Positions 12,963 through 20,387 of a stretch of 64,000 nt of DNA are shown here, one piece after another. Within the stretch, counting starts at the first letter, position 1. Each line of letters starts with the position of its first letter. Location: contig NZ_JAXMNY010000002.1 of NCBI RefSeq assembly GCF_034670185.1, positions 558,001 through 622,000 on the forward strand, written 5' to 3'. A program made the position numbers and the translations under genes. The DNA comes from Nisaea sp. (GTDB lineage Bacteria > Pseudomonadota > Alphaproteobacteria > Thalassobaculales > Thalassobaculaceae). The notes beneath the pieces are model-generated. The model worked only from the letters and a program-made list of their open reading frames with translations, searched no databases and was not told where the DNA came from.

Positions 12963-13661
12963 TCAGCTGTATCGGATATACGGCGCGTCAGTTCTGTAGC
13001 TGAAGAATGGATATTTTTCCCGCGGCGCCAGGTTTTCCGCATATCGGCGCTGCACCTCCAGCAACATGAACTCGGTCACGTCCACCAGGGGAAGCTTCAG
13101 GGCTTCAGCCAGAGGGAAAAAATCGAGGTCGCTCAGCTCACCGCTGCCGCCGATATCGCCCGTCATATCATCGGCCCAGGCGAAGAAGAACCGGGCATTG
13201 AAGCGCGCCTTGCGCTTCGCGGGCGTGATCGCATGGCCAACATAGCCGAGCTTGCCAAGATCCGGTGCAATGCCGCGCTCGGCAAAACCCGTCCAGGTCT
13301 CGTGCTTGGTCGCGCCGACATCCGCTGGCCCCGCCAGCAACAGGCCGGTTTCCTCGAACGTTTCCCGAACCGCCGCCACGGAGAATCCCCGCGCGCGGCG
13401 CTGGTCTTTGGATATGCGGGTGAGGACATCGGGTGCGAGATCGCTGGCGAAACCGACAGAGCGGTCCGCAGCATCGACCTTGCCGCCCGGAAAGACGTAG
13501 ACACCGCCGAAGACGGCCTTCTTGGCCCGCCGTCCCATCAGGACATTGAGGCCATCACCCTGACGCTGGAGCACAATCAGGCTGCCTGAATCCTTCGGGC
13601 GTACAGGCTTCTGTCCAGGCTCGGCAAGGCTGGGGAGGGATTTCGGCGGGGCGCGTCTCAT
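12963..13661 (-). CDS. Nudix hydrolase (NUDT19-like, split Nudix box)
   Basis: The 232-residue protein carries a Nudix box in two parts. GGVYVFPGGKVD is at residues 52-63 and RETFEETGLLL at 99-109, separated by about 35 extra residues. This long spacing is typical of the NUDT7/NUDT19-like group, which often hydrolyses CoA or nucleoside diphosphate derivatives. The glutamates of the REXXEEXG core are intact, so it should be active. It converges with the FkbM gene with about 20 bases between stops. No operon partner is seen. Confidence 0.88.
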   Translation of the reverse strand: MRRAPPKSLPSLAEPGQKPVRPKDSGSLIVLQRQGDGLNVLMGRRAKKAVFGGVYVFPGGKVDAADRSVGFASDLAPDVLTRISKDQRRARGFSVAAVRETFEETGLLLAGPADVGATKHETWTGFAERGIAPDLGKLGYVGHAITPAKRKARFNARFFFAWADDMTGDIGGSGELSDLDFFPLAEALKLPLVDVTEFMLLEVQRRYAENLAPREKYPFFSYRTDAPYIRYS

Positions 13662-13759
13662 GAGAACTCATAAACCAAGCGTAATTGATACCGCCCAGTC
13701 TAGGCCGGTTGGAGCAAGACCTCCAACCCCGATCGCGCGCCCTTCCGAAAGAGCAGGTG

Positions 13760-13858
13760 TTAGATGTTGTTCATCGCACCGTAATAAGCGACGGAACCAA
13801 GCAGGCTGAGAATGCCGGCACAGGTCAGGAGGGTCTGGGTGATGCTGAACTGGTTCAT
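13760..13858 (-). CDS. 32-residue single-helix membrane peptide
   Basis: A short frame encodes MNQFSITQTLLTCAGIL followed by SLLGSVAYYGAMNNI. About 20 central residues are hydrophobic and would make one transmembrane helix. It has a clear ribosome-binding site, AAGGAACACGAAC, directly before its ATG, with good spacing. A longer in-frame start at 13996 lacks one. The gene stands in a short gap between the Nudix and mmcB genes. I do not recognise the family. Small membrane proteins of this size often tune transporters or respiratory complexes, but nothing here points to a partner. Confidence 0.55.
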   Translation of the reverse strand: MNQFSITQTLLTCAGILSLLGSVAYYGAMNNI

Positions 13859-14017
13859 GTTCGTGTTCCTTTCGAAGGTGAACGAATGCACAAACCGAAT
13901 ATAGGTCGCGAAGAGCCATGCAAGATTCGCATATATTGCAATGCACAATTGCGCAAAATTCATGGGTTGCGCAAAACAACCTCCATTAATGCCCAAACAT
14001 CACGAGTAATGCTTTCC

Positions 14018-14488
14018 TTACGCGGACACTCCCCCGTCCGCCCGAGAGGCATCCATCAATACGGAAAGGCGTCTTGCGGCCGTTCTCGCCAGCTTCAAGG
14101 TAAGGGACTTGCGACGCGCGGCATTCAATTTCGTCAGCTCCGCATCCCGGACAATCACAGCGTCATATTGATCCGCCAGAATCAGCCCGCAACGCGGATC
14201 GTCCGGCAGGATCTGGCGCGGGAAATCCGGCGTTACGGCGAAATAAAACCGGTCGCAGAAATCAAGGTACTCGTGCCATTTCCCGTCTGCATGATAGTCG
14301 GCCTGATCTGACTTAACCTCGACAATCGCGATGCCTCCGGAGGCATCCAGCGCCATGACGTCAACCCGACGCCCGGACCGCAACGGCATCTCGGTCACAT
14401 GACACCAGTCGAGATTGGAAAACAGGCGCGTAACCCCGCGGGTAACCTGGAGCGTTATTTCGGGCCGGATCAGCATGCCCGCAGCCAT
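14018..14488 (-). CDS. mmcB: MmcB family DNA repair protein (putative endonuclease)
   Basis: The 156-residue protein matches MmcB, a damage-inducible repair factor described in Caulobacter. The core resembles a PD-(D/E)XK nuclease: RRVDVMALDASGGIAIVEVKSDQ contains the Asp and the Glu-x-Lys pair (EVK). Next comes YADGKWHEYLDFCDRFYFAV-like sequence with the family's WHEYLDFCD motif. Its ATG overlaps the stop of the pentapeptide-repeat gene by one base (TGATG), so the two are translationally coupled. A LexA box was not found by eye. A shorter start at 14476 (MLIRPEITL) is possible. Confidence 0.88.
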   Translation of the reverse strand: MAAGMLIRPEITLQVTRGVTRLFSNLDWCHVTEMPLRSGRRVDVMALDASGGIAIVEVKSDQADYHADGKWHEYLDFCDRFYFAVTPDFPRQILPDDPRCGLILADQYDAVIVRDAELTKLNAARRKSLTLKLARTAARRLSVLMDASRADGGVSA

Positions 14489-15933
14489 CAGTCCAGAACG
14501 AGATTGGTCGCCCCGCGCGTATCCGCTCCGGAGAGGTCCGCACCACGCAGGTCCGCGCCATCGAATTCTGCATCGCGGAGCACTGCCCCCCGCAGATCAC
14601 AGTCCCGCAGATCGGCACCGGTGAAAACAGCGCCACTCATCTCCGCCTGATGGAAATCACCGCCGCGCAGCACAGCTTTGTCGAACCGGGCCCGATCGAA
14701 ATGCGCAGGCCAATGTTGCGTTTTCGCCCCGACAATCTGCACCGGGCTTGCCTGTACGCCAACAAGCTGCGCTTCCATCAGGTTGGCGCGGCGCATGGTG
14801 GCTCCGCGCAAATCCGCATTGGACAGATCCGCTGTCCGCAGATCGGCCAGCGCCATGTCCGCCATCAGCAGATTGATGCCGGAGAGATCGCATCCCGTCA
14901 GGACGCAGCATTCCATATTCGCCGCCGCCAGGTTAAGACGGCTGAGGCTCTGACGGCTGATGTCCCGGCGCGCAAGATTGGCCCGCTCGCCTTCCTTGCC
15001 GTTACTTTTGATCCAGACGTCATGGCGGACCATGATATCCGCCATTTCCGGACCGAGGGTATCCAGCAGCTTCGGCATCCGCGCCAGGCGGAACTGCGGG
15101 TCACCCGGGTTCATGTTGGAGAACACCGCTCCGGCAAGATCCGCGTCCGTCAGGTCCGTGCCGCTGAAGACCACATTGTAGAGGATGGCTCCGTTCAGGA
15201 TCGCGCCGGTCAGCACTGCCTCTGTCAGGTCCGCTCCTTCAAGGTCAGCCCCTGTCAGGTTGGAGTGACTGAGATCTGCGCGAACGAAGCGTGTGTTGCG
15301 CAACTTCGCGTCCGTCAGGTCGGTCTGCACGATGAAGGCGTTGGAAAGGCGGGCCCTGCTCATATCCGCGCGGGTCGCGTTGGCGACAGCCAGATCCGCA
15401 TCGACGGTATTGTAGGTCACCGCGACGAGATTACCCTTCCGGTCCGGCTTCAGCAGAACTCCGTCCCGGAGATCCGCCTCCATGAGCAATACATCGCAGA
15501 GATCTGCCCCGCGCAAGCAGGCGCCCCGGAGGTCGGCACGGGAAAGATCAGCGCCCTTCAGGATGGCTTCACGCATGTCGCACGCGAAGAGATTCGCCGT
15601 CTGAAGGTTTGCCCCCTCGATATTGGCGTTTCGCAATGAGGAGCCGGACAACTCGGCACCGCGCAGGTCCTTGCCGGCAAGATCCATATATTTCAGATCG
15701 TAGCCCGGCAAGTTGGCGCGCCCGCCACCGCTCTGGCCTCGCAGAAACATGCCGTGACGCTCGATGATATCTTCGAGCTCCGGAACAGAGATTTTCCTCA
15801 GGGGAAGGTCGCCGGTCGCGGAAGCGCCGAGATCCAAACGTTTTTCCGATGCCGCCCAAGCGACTTCGGACGGGATGCCCGTCACCGCATCGATGTCAGG
15901 GTCTTGATCGTTGTCAGGGTCTTGTCCCGGCAA
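14488..15933 (-). CDS. Pentapeptide-repeat protein with internal duplication
   Basis: The 481-residue protein contains two blocks of pentapeptide repeats (A-[DN]-L-x-x) that should form right-handed beta-helices, roughly residues 85-280 and 330-480. Each block is preceded by a related segment: ELEDIIERHGMFLRGQSGGG near residue 50 and EMADIMVRHDVWIKSNGKEG near residue 295. This shows that the whole unit was duplicated. The N-terminus is acidic (DPDNDQDPDID). The start is a TTG with GGAGAG about 12 bases upstream, which is long, so the exact start is uncertain. Some pentapeptide proteins mimic DNA and bind gyrase; whether this one does is unknown. It is co-translated with mmcB. Confidence 0.88.
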   Translation of the reverse strand: MPGQDPDNDQDPDIDAVTGIPSEVAWAASEKRLDLGASATGDLPLRKISVPELEDIIERHGMFLRGQSGGGRANLPGYDLKYMDLAGKDLRGAELSGSSLRNANIEGANLQTANLFACDMREAILKGADLSRADLRGACLRGADLCDVLLMEADLRDGVLLKPDRKGNLVAVTYNTVDADLAVANATRADMSRARLSNAFIVQTDLTDAKLRNTRFVRADLSHSNLTGADLEGADLTEAVLTGAILNGAILYNVVFSGTDLTDADLAGAVFSNMNPGDPQFRLARMPKLLDTLGPEMADIMVRHDVWIKSNGKEGERANLARRDISRQSLSRLNLAAANMECCVLTGCDLSGINLLMADMALADLRTADLSNADLRGATMRRANLMEAQLVGVQASPVQIVGAKTQHWPAHFDRARFDKAVLRGGDFHQAEMSGAVFTGADLRDCDLRGAVLRDAEFDGADLRGADLSGADTRGATNLVLD

Positions 15934-16043
15934 GAAGCGCGCCTACTCTCCAACTCTGTGCATCGGCACGAAGCCTGAATGCGTATCTTTCAGTAAATTG
16001 TGTTTTGAGCGTGGATTGCAAAACAATAGTGACGGAAGAGACG

Positions 16044-16991
16044 CTACATCCAATCCTGGGCTTGCGGAAAATTATACGCCACAAACCTATAAGTTGACTG
16101 AACTGCCTCACGAATGCCCTTGGAGCGCGTCGAAAGGTCAATCTCCCAGGTCTCAATCACCTCATCCCAGATCATGATCTTCTTGTGCAACTCGTCCCGC
16201 ATTTCACGAATGAAGTTGATCGTCTTGTCATAACTTCTCAGCACCGTGAGGATTTCACCGGTCTGGGCATCGACCTGATCGAAGATGAAGCTGAAATCGC
16301 GGATCGGCGGCTCCATCAGGGTGCGCACGCGCTGCACCTCACTGATGAACTGTCTGTCACCGCGATGCAGGGCAATCACCTGGACCAGTTTCGTTTGGAT
16401 CGCGCTCGCATGGGCAAAGCGGTCGCGCAGGGCTTCAATATAGGCGAGCTCACGCGCGACCCGGTCCACCAGGTCGAGCACTTCCTGTTTACGCTCCTTG
16501 CCGAGGCCCAGCTTTTCAGCAATGTCGGCAACGCCGTTCTGGATGCGTGCTTTGGTCTCTGGCTTTGCCAGCTCAGCCTGAATATCCGACTCCTCCATGG
16601 AGACATTTTCGCCGGAGACCCATTTGGCAATCTGCGCCATCAGGCGGTTCTTCGCGCGCTCGAGATGCTTTTCTTCAATTGACCAACTGGCCGAACCGTC
16701 AAGCAACTCGCGCGGTATAGTATCGCCAGGCCGGATATCCTTGACGAAATTCAGCCCCTTACGGACCGTGACAAGCAGTTTCCCGTCCTGGGAATCCTCC
16801 TCGATACCAAACTCCGTACACAGGGATTCAAGCGGGACCGACGCTTCAAGATCGCCGACTTTCACGCGCAAAGCCGGAATCCGGTCCTGGCCGGTCAGCT
16901 TGAAATGCGCGCCGTTAACCTTGAAAATCTTATGCTCGAAAGCGAAGTGCGTGGACGGGTCCAGCGCGCCTTCTTCTTCAGCAGCGGTCAT
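16044..16991 (-). CDS. Uncharacterised protein, beta N-terminal domain plus helical rod
   Basis: This 315-residue protein has no family I recognise. Residues 1-100 look like a small beta-rich domain (HKIFKVNGAHFKLTG, ALRVKVGDLEASVPL). Residues 105-315 are almost entirely charged helix, likely coiled coil (AKNRLMAQIAKW, GVADIAEKLGLGKERKQEVLDLVDRV). There is no signal peptide or membrane helix, so it should be cytoplasmic. It is transcribed divergently from cheZ, 358 bases away. A link to chemotaxis or flagella is a guess from this position only. Confidence 0.75.
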   Translation of the reverse strand: MTAAEEEGALDPSTHFAFEHKIFKVNGAHFKLTGQDRIPALRVKVGDLEASVPLESLCTEFGIEEDSQDGKLLVTVRKGLNFVKDIRPGDTIPRELLDGSASWSIEEKHLERAKNRLMAQIAKWVSGENVSMEESDIQAELAKPETKARIQNGVADIAEKLGLGKERKQEVLDLVDRVARELAYIEALRDRFAHASAIQTKLVQVIALHRGDRQFISEVQRVRTLMEPPIRDFSFIFDQVDAQTGEILTVLRSYDKTINFIREMRDELHKKIMIWDEVIETWEIDLSTRSKGIREAVQSTYRFVAYNFPQAQDWM

Positions 16992-17349
16992 TTTCGCTCC
17001 AGATCACAGGGCCCAGATCACATGTAAAGGGCCGGTCGCCCTGTCTCATAATGCCGTCATACGCCAGAAGACTGAACGAATTGCTAACATCATTATCAAT
17101 CTAATCCAACGTATGCCATCAACAGAACTTTGATAGACAAAATTGATTAACGGAAAATTAGGAACGCTGAGGTTATGGTGTAGTCTAATTGGAGTGGCGT
17201 CGCACAGAGTAAAAATCGGGCGCGCCCTGAAGTCTAACAAGTGCTGAGGTCGCGCCGTGGGTGATGCTAAGGGAAGAGTTTTCTCGGTGGAGCGCCGCGC
17301 TCAAGAACGCGGATATCCGGTCCAATCGCCAACCACTGCGAAGGACATC
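16992..17349. other. Divergent intergenic region upstream of cheZ
   Basis: This gap is AT-richer than its surroundings around 17060-17170 and should contain promoters for both flanking genes. A GTG at 17257 is in frame with cheZ and could add 31 residues, but it lacks a clear ribosome-binding site. I see no strong promoter match. Confidence 0.35.
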
Positions 17350-18075
17350 ATGCCATCTTTCTCTTCCAGCGCGTTCGAAGAAGCCCTTCTCGCCGAAATT
17401 TCGAGCTTGAGAACCGAGCTTTCCGAGATTCGCAAGGCCATCGGAATGGGTGTGACGGCTCCCGAGCGGCTGCCCGAGCCTGAAGAGACCCACGAAACCC
17501 AGGAAACCGGGGCGCATCAGGAAGCAAACCCGATCGACCACGATCTGCGAATCGAAATCGCGCAGATGGTCCGCTCGATCGGTAAGGCCAAGACCCAGAT
17601 CGCAGCGATCAAACACCCGATGTCAGCGGAAGACCAGATGCAGACAGCTTCCCTGCAGCTGGACACGATCGTGCAGACGACGGAAACCGCGACCAACGAG
17701 ATCATGGAATCGGTCGACGCCATTGAAGGCACGCTGAAGCAGATTCACGGCTTCACGCTCGACGATCCGGAAGTCCAGCAACTGATCGATCAGGCATCCA
17801 ATCAGCTCATTTCGATCATCGAAGCCTGCAGCTTCCAGGACCTGACCGGCCAGCGGATCAATCAGGTGGTGAAGACACTGCGCTTCATCGAGAGCCGGAT
17901 CCTGGCCATGATCGACATCTGGGGCGGCCTTGAAGCATTCAAGGATCTGCCGATCCCCGAGGACGAATCCAGAACCGGTGACGGCGTGTCAGAGGAGGAA
18001 GCAGGCCTTCTCAATGGACCCGCACTCGGGGCCCCGGGCCTCAGCCAGGACGATATCGACGCCCTTTTCGACTAG
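17350..18075 (+). CDS. cheZ: Chemotaxis phosphatase CheZ
   Basis: The 241-residue protein dephosphorylates CheY-P, ending the motor-reversal signal. The core helix carries FQDLTGQR, placing Asp164 and Gln168 at the spacing of the E. coli catalytic pair Asp143/Gln147. Residues 65-195 form the helical hairpin. The C-terminus ends LSQDDIDALFD, resembling the CheY-binding peptide at the N-terminus of FliM, and is joined by a flexible linker. The ATG at 17350 follows AAGGA. No other che genes except the receptor at 52371 are in the window, so it is an isolated locus. Confidence 0.85.
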   Translation: MPSFSSSAFEEALLAEISSLRTELSEIRKAIGMGVTAPERLPEPEETHETQETGAHQEANPIDHDLRIEIAQMVRSIGKAKTQIAAIKHPMSAEDQMQTASLQLDTIVQTTETATNEIMESVDAIEGTLKQIHGFTLDDPEVQQLIDQASNQLISIIEACSFQDLTGQRINQVVKTLRFIESRILAMIDIWGGLEAFKDLPIPEDESRTGDGVSEEEAGLLNGPALGAPGLSQDDIDALFD

Positions 18076-18147
18076 GGTTTCCCGCAAACGGCCTGTGCCG
18101 CGTGTCAGGGTAAATTCACCGGGAAACACGGGACGAAGGAGCCGGAT

Positions 18148-18176
18148 CTTGATCCCGGCCCGAGGATCACCTACAT
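18148..18176 (+). promoter_or_regulatory. Candidate heat-shock promoter for second hsp20
   Basis: CTTGAT (18148-18153) and CTACAT (18171-18176) are 17 bases apart, close to the alphaproteobacterial RpoH pattern CTTG-N17-CYTAT. A start near 18183 would leave a leader of about 85 bases. Confidence 0.3.
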
Positions 18177-18268
18177 GAAGTAGGCGCGTGATCAATGAGG
18201 ATGCGCGCCCTGAGTGCCGCGACGCGGGCTCGAAGATCGTCTCGCTCATGCCATGAGGGGTTGGTCCC

Positions 18269-18733
18269 ATGTCACGTATGTCAGTTTTCAATTCTCCGCT
18301 CCTGCTCGGATTCGACCATTTTGAGCGGACGCTCGACCGGATATCGAAGTCCACGGCCGACGGTTACCCGCCCTACAATATCGAGCAAACCTCCAGTGAC
18401 GGCCTCCGCATCACGCTTGCCGTAGCCGGTTTCGGCTCCGACGAACTCAGCGTGCAGATCGAGGACAATCAGCTGGTCATTCGCGGCCGGCAGATCGAGG
18501 AAGACGACAGGATTTACCTGCATCGCGGTATTGCCGCGCGCCAGTTCCTGCGCACGTTTGTTCTGGCAGAGGGTATCGAGGTTCAATCCGCAGACCTCGA
18601 CAACGGCCTTCTCCACATCGATCTCCGCCGCCCGATGCCCGAGGTGAAGGTTCAGACGATCGAGATCAATGCCGGCAAGAAGCCGGCGGCATCGAACACA
18701 AGCACAAAGCTCGATGTCGAGCGGGCTGACTAA
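18269..18733 (+). CDS. Small heat-shock protein, Hsp20 family (second copy)
   Basis: The 154-residue holdase has a full alpha-crystallin domain: YPPYNIEQ, LRITLAVAGFGSDEL, YLHRGIAARQFLRTFVL and NGLLHIDLRRPMPE. It is clearly related to the 1667 copy but divergent in both ends, so the two probably form different oligomers or respond to different stresses. The GAGGGG ribosome-binding site partly lies in a small hairpin (CUCAU/AUGAG, 18245-18257). This could make it weakly temperature-sensitive, but it lacks the UUGCU box of ROSE. It is followed by a DUF1150 gene, its usual partner in alphaproteobacteria. Confidence 0.93.
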   Translation: MSRMSVFNSPLLLGFDHFERTLDRISKSTADGYPPYNIEQTSSDGLRITLAVAGFGSDELSVQIEDNQLVIRGRQIEEDDRIYLHRGIAARQFLRTFVLAEGIEVQSADLDNGLLHIDLRRPMPEVKVQTIEINAGKKPAASNTSTKLDVERAD

Positions 18734-18799
18734 CGTCCGTCGACTTGCGGATTAGCAATCAGGACGTCAACAGGACATTGTCCGGAATCGGAGATGTAA

Positions 18800-19027
18800 A
18801 TGGGAACCGAAATGAACGGATCTAACAGCGTGCGCCAGCTGAATACGCGGGACTTTGCCGCGCTCGGGCTGTTCGATATCGCTTTTGTTAAGCCGGTGAC
18901 CAGTGATGGTGAAGAGAATTTCGAAATCCGCACCGCGGATGGAAAGCTGGTCGCCGACGCGCCGAGCTGGGAGGCCGCTGTCTCTCTGATCGCCGAGAAC
19001 GAAATGCAGGCGGCCCGCATCCAATAG
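18800..19027 (+). CDS. DUF1150 family protein
   Basis: The 75-residue soluble protein contains the family pattern DFAALGLFDIAFVKPV and a small beta domain (FEIRTADGKLVADAPSWEAA). The function is unknown. The gene lies 66 bases behind the Hsp20 gene, the arrangement seen widely in alphaproteobacteria, which suggests a shared stress role. A good GGAGATGTAA ribosome-binding site precedes the ATG at 18800; an internal start at MNGSN is possible. Confidence 0.85.
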   Translation: MGTEMNGSNSVRQLNTRDFAALGLFDIAFVKPVTSDGEENFEIRTADGKLVADAPSWEAAVSLIAENEMQAARIQ

Positions 19028-19075
19028 GATGCGGACACGCTTGAACCATTCAAAAAATAAAGTGTAACGGAGGCG

Positions 19076-19540
19076 TCAGGCCGCGTTGCTGGCAGTCGCT
19101 TCAGTCAGAAGCGCATAGATCGCATCGACACTGTCCGCGCCGCGGATCTTCTCGCAGATCCCCTTGTCGCGCAGAAGGCGGGAGACCCGGGCCAGGGCCT
19201 TCAAATGATCCGCACCGGCGGATTCAGGCGCAAGCAGCAGGAAAATGACGTCCACCGGCTTGTCGTCGATCGCATCGAACTCGACGGCACGGTCGGCGCG
19301 CGCAAAGATCCCATAGAGACGATCAAGCGATGGCAGCTTGCCATGCGGTATCGCAATGCCATTGCCCATGCCGGTCGTGCCCAGGCGCTCACGCTCCAGC
19401 AGCACGTCAAAGATTTCTCTCTGCTCAAGTCCGGTCACGTCGGCAGCACGGCGGGAAAGCTCCTGCAGTGCCTGCTTCTTCGAGGTGACCTTCAGATGAG
19501 GGAGAACTCCCTCCGGAATTAGGATGTCCGCGATTTCCAT
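19076..19540 (-). CDS. ptsN: PTS IIA-like nitrogen regulatory protein PtsN
   Basis: The 154-residue EIIA-Ntr protein accepts phosphate from NPr in the nitrogen phosphotransferase system. It regulates potassium, nitrogen and envelope functions by binding partner proteins. The phospho-acceptor is His66 in GIAIPHGKLP. The fold is intact (DVIFLLLAPE, HLKALARVSRLLRD). It is the last gene of the minus-strand cluster, 97 bases after hpf. No hprK or rapZ gene is beside it here. Confidence 0.95.
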   Translation of the reverse strand: MEIADILIPEGVLPHLKVTSKKQALQELSRRAADVTGLEQREIFDVLLERERLGTTGMGNGIAIPHGKLPSLDRLYGIFARADRAVEFDAIDDKPVDVIFLLLAPESAGADHLKALARVSRLLRDKGICEKIRGADSVDAIYALLTEATASNAA

Positions 19541-19637
19541 CGGGTCTACCCTGCTCTCGTTTCATATCTGGCACCGCGCAGGCTTTCTCCATCGAGGGAG
19601 CAGCCTGGACGCCGTGCCGGTCCACAAAGGGACAAGC

Positions 19638-20216
19638 TCATCCCTGAGCCAGCCCCTTCGGATCGATCCAACCGATATTTCCGTCACTGCGACGGAAAAT
19701 CACATTCAATTCACCGTGTGCCCTGTTCCGGAACATCACGACCTGTAGTTCCCCGAGCTCGAGACGCATCACGGCTTCTTCAACCGAGAGATCTTCGATC
19801 GAGGTCGTCATTTCCGCGACAACCACCGGCTGCCACTCATCCTCGACCACGGGTTCCGTAGCGGCTTGGTCCGCTGCGAGGACATACTGCTGCGCTGCAA
19901 CTTTTACGCCAGCCTCCCCGCGATGATGATCGCGGACGCGGCGTTTGAACCGGCGCAGGCGTTTGTCGATATGCTCGCCGGCCTTGTCCGCGGACGCATA
20001 AGCATCCGCCGCAATACCCTGGCCGCGCACGAACATCTCGCGCCCGACATGGACAGCGATATCGGTACGGAAATCGCTCCCCTCCTTGGAAACGGTCACG
20101 CTTCCGTCGAGAGGATCGCCAAAGTATTTCTCGGAGATCGCAGTGACTAGACGCTCAATATGTTCATTGAGTGCCTCGCTGACCTGGACCTGCTTGCCTT
20201 TAATCGATAATTGCAT
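19638..20216 (-). CDS. hpf: Ribosome hibernation promoting factor, long form
   Basis: The 192-residue protein has two domains. Residues 1-100 bind the decoding centre (MQLSIKGKQVQVSEALNEHI, RFKRRVRDHH). Residues 135-190 form the dimerising tail of long-form HPF (EEAVMRLELGELQVVMFRN, NVIFRRSDGNIGWIDP). It stalls ribosomes as inactive dimers during starvation. It lies between rpoN and ptsN, its usual neighbours. Confidence 0.95.
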   Translation of the reverse strand: MQLSIKGKQVQVSEALNEHIERLVTAISEKYFGDPLDGSVTVSKEGSDFRTDIAVHVGREMFVRGQGIAADAYASADKAGEHIDKRLRRFKRRVRDHHRGEAGVKVAAQQYVLAADQAATEPVVEDEWQPVVVAEMTTSIEDLSVEEAVMRLELGELQVVMFRNRAHGELNVIFRRSDGNIGWIDPKGLAQG

Positions 20217-20387
20217 GCTTCTTTCGCGGTCGATGAAATCGGACCTGTCTGTGTCTGGCTCGAGGCACGCAAGCCCAAAAAATCCAGCCTGAACGTCGCC
20301 TCTCCGACGAAGGCGCGGAACTTATTCGCGCCCAAGGGGAGAGTCAAGCGTTGCACTTACCGGATTCCTAAGTGCCCGACAACTAGA

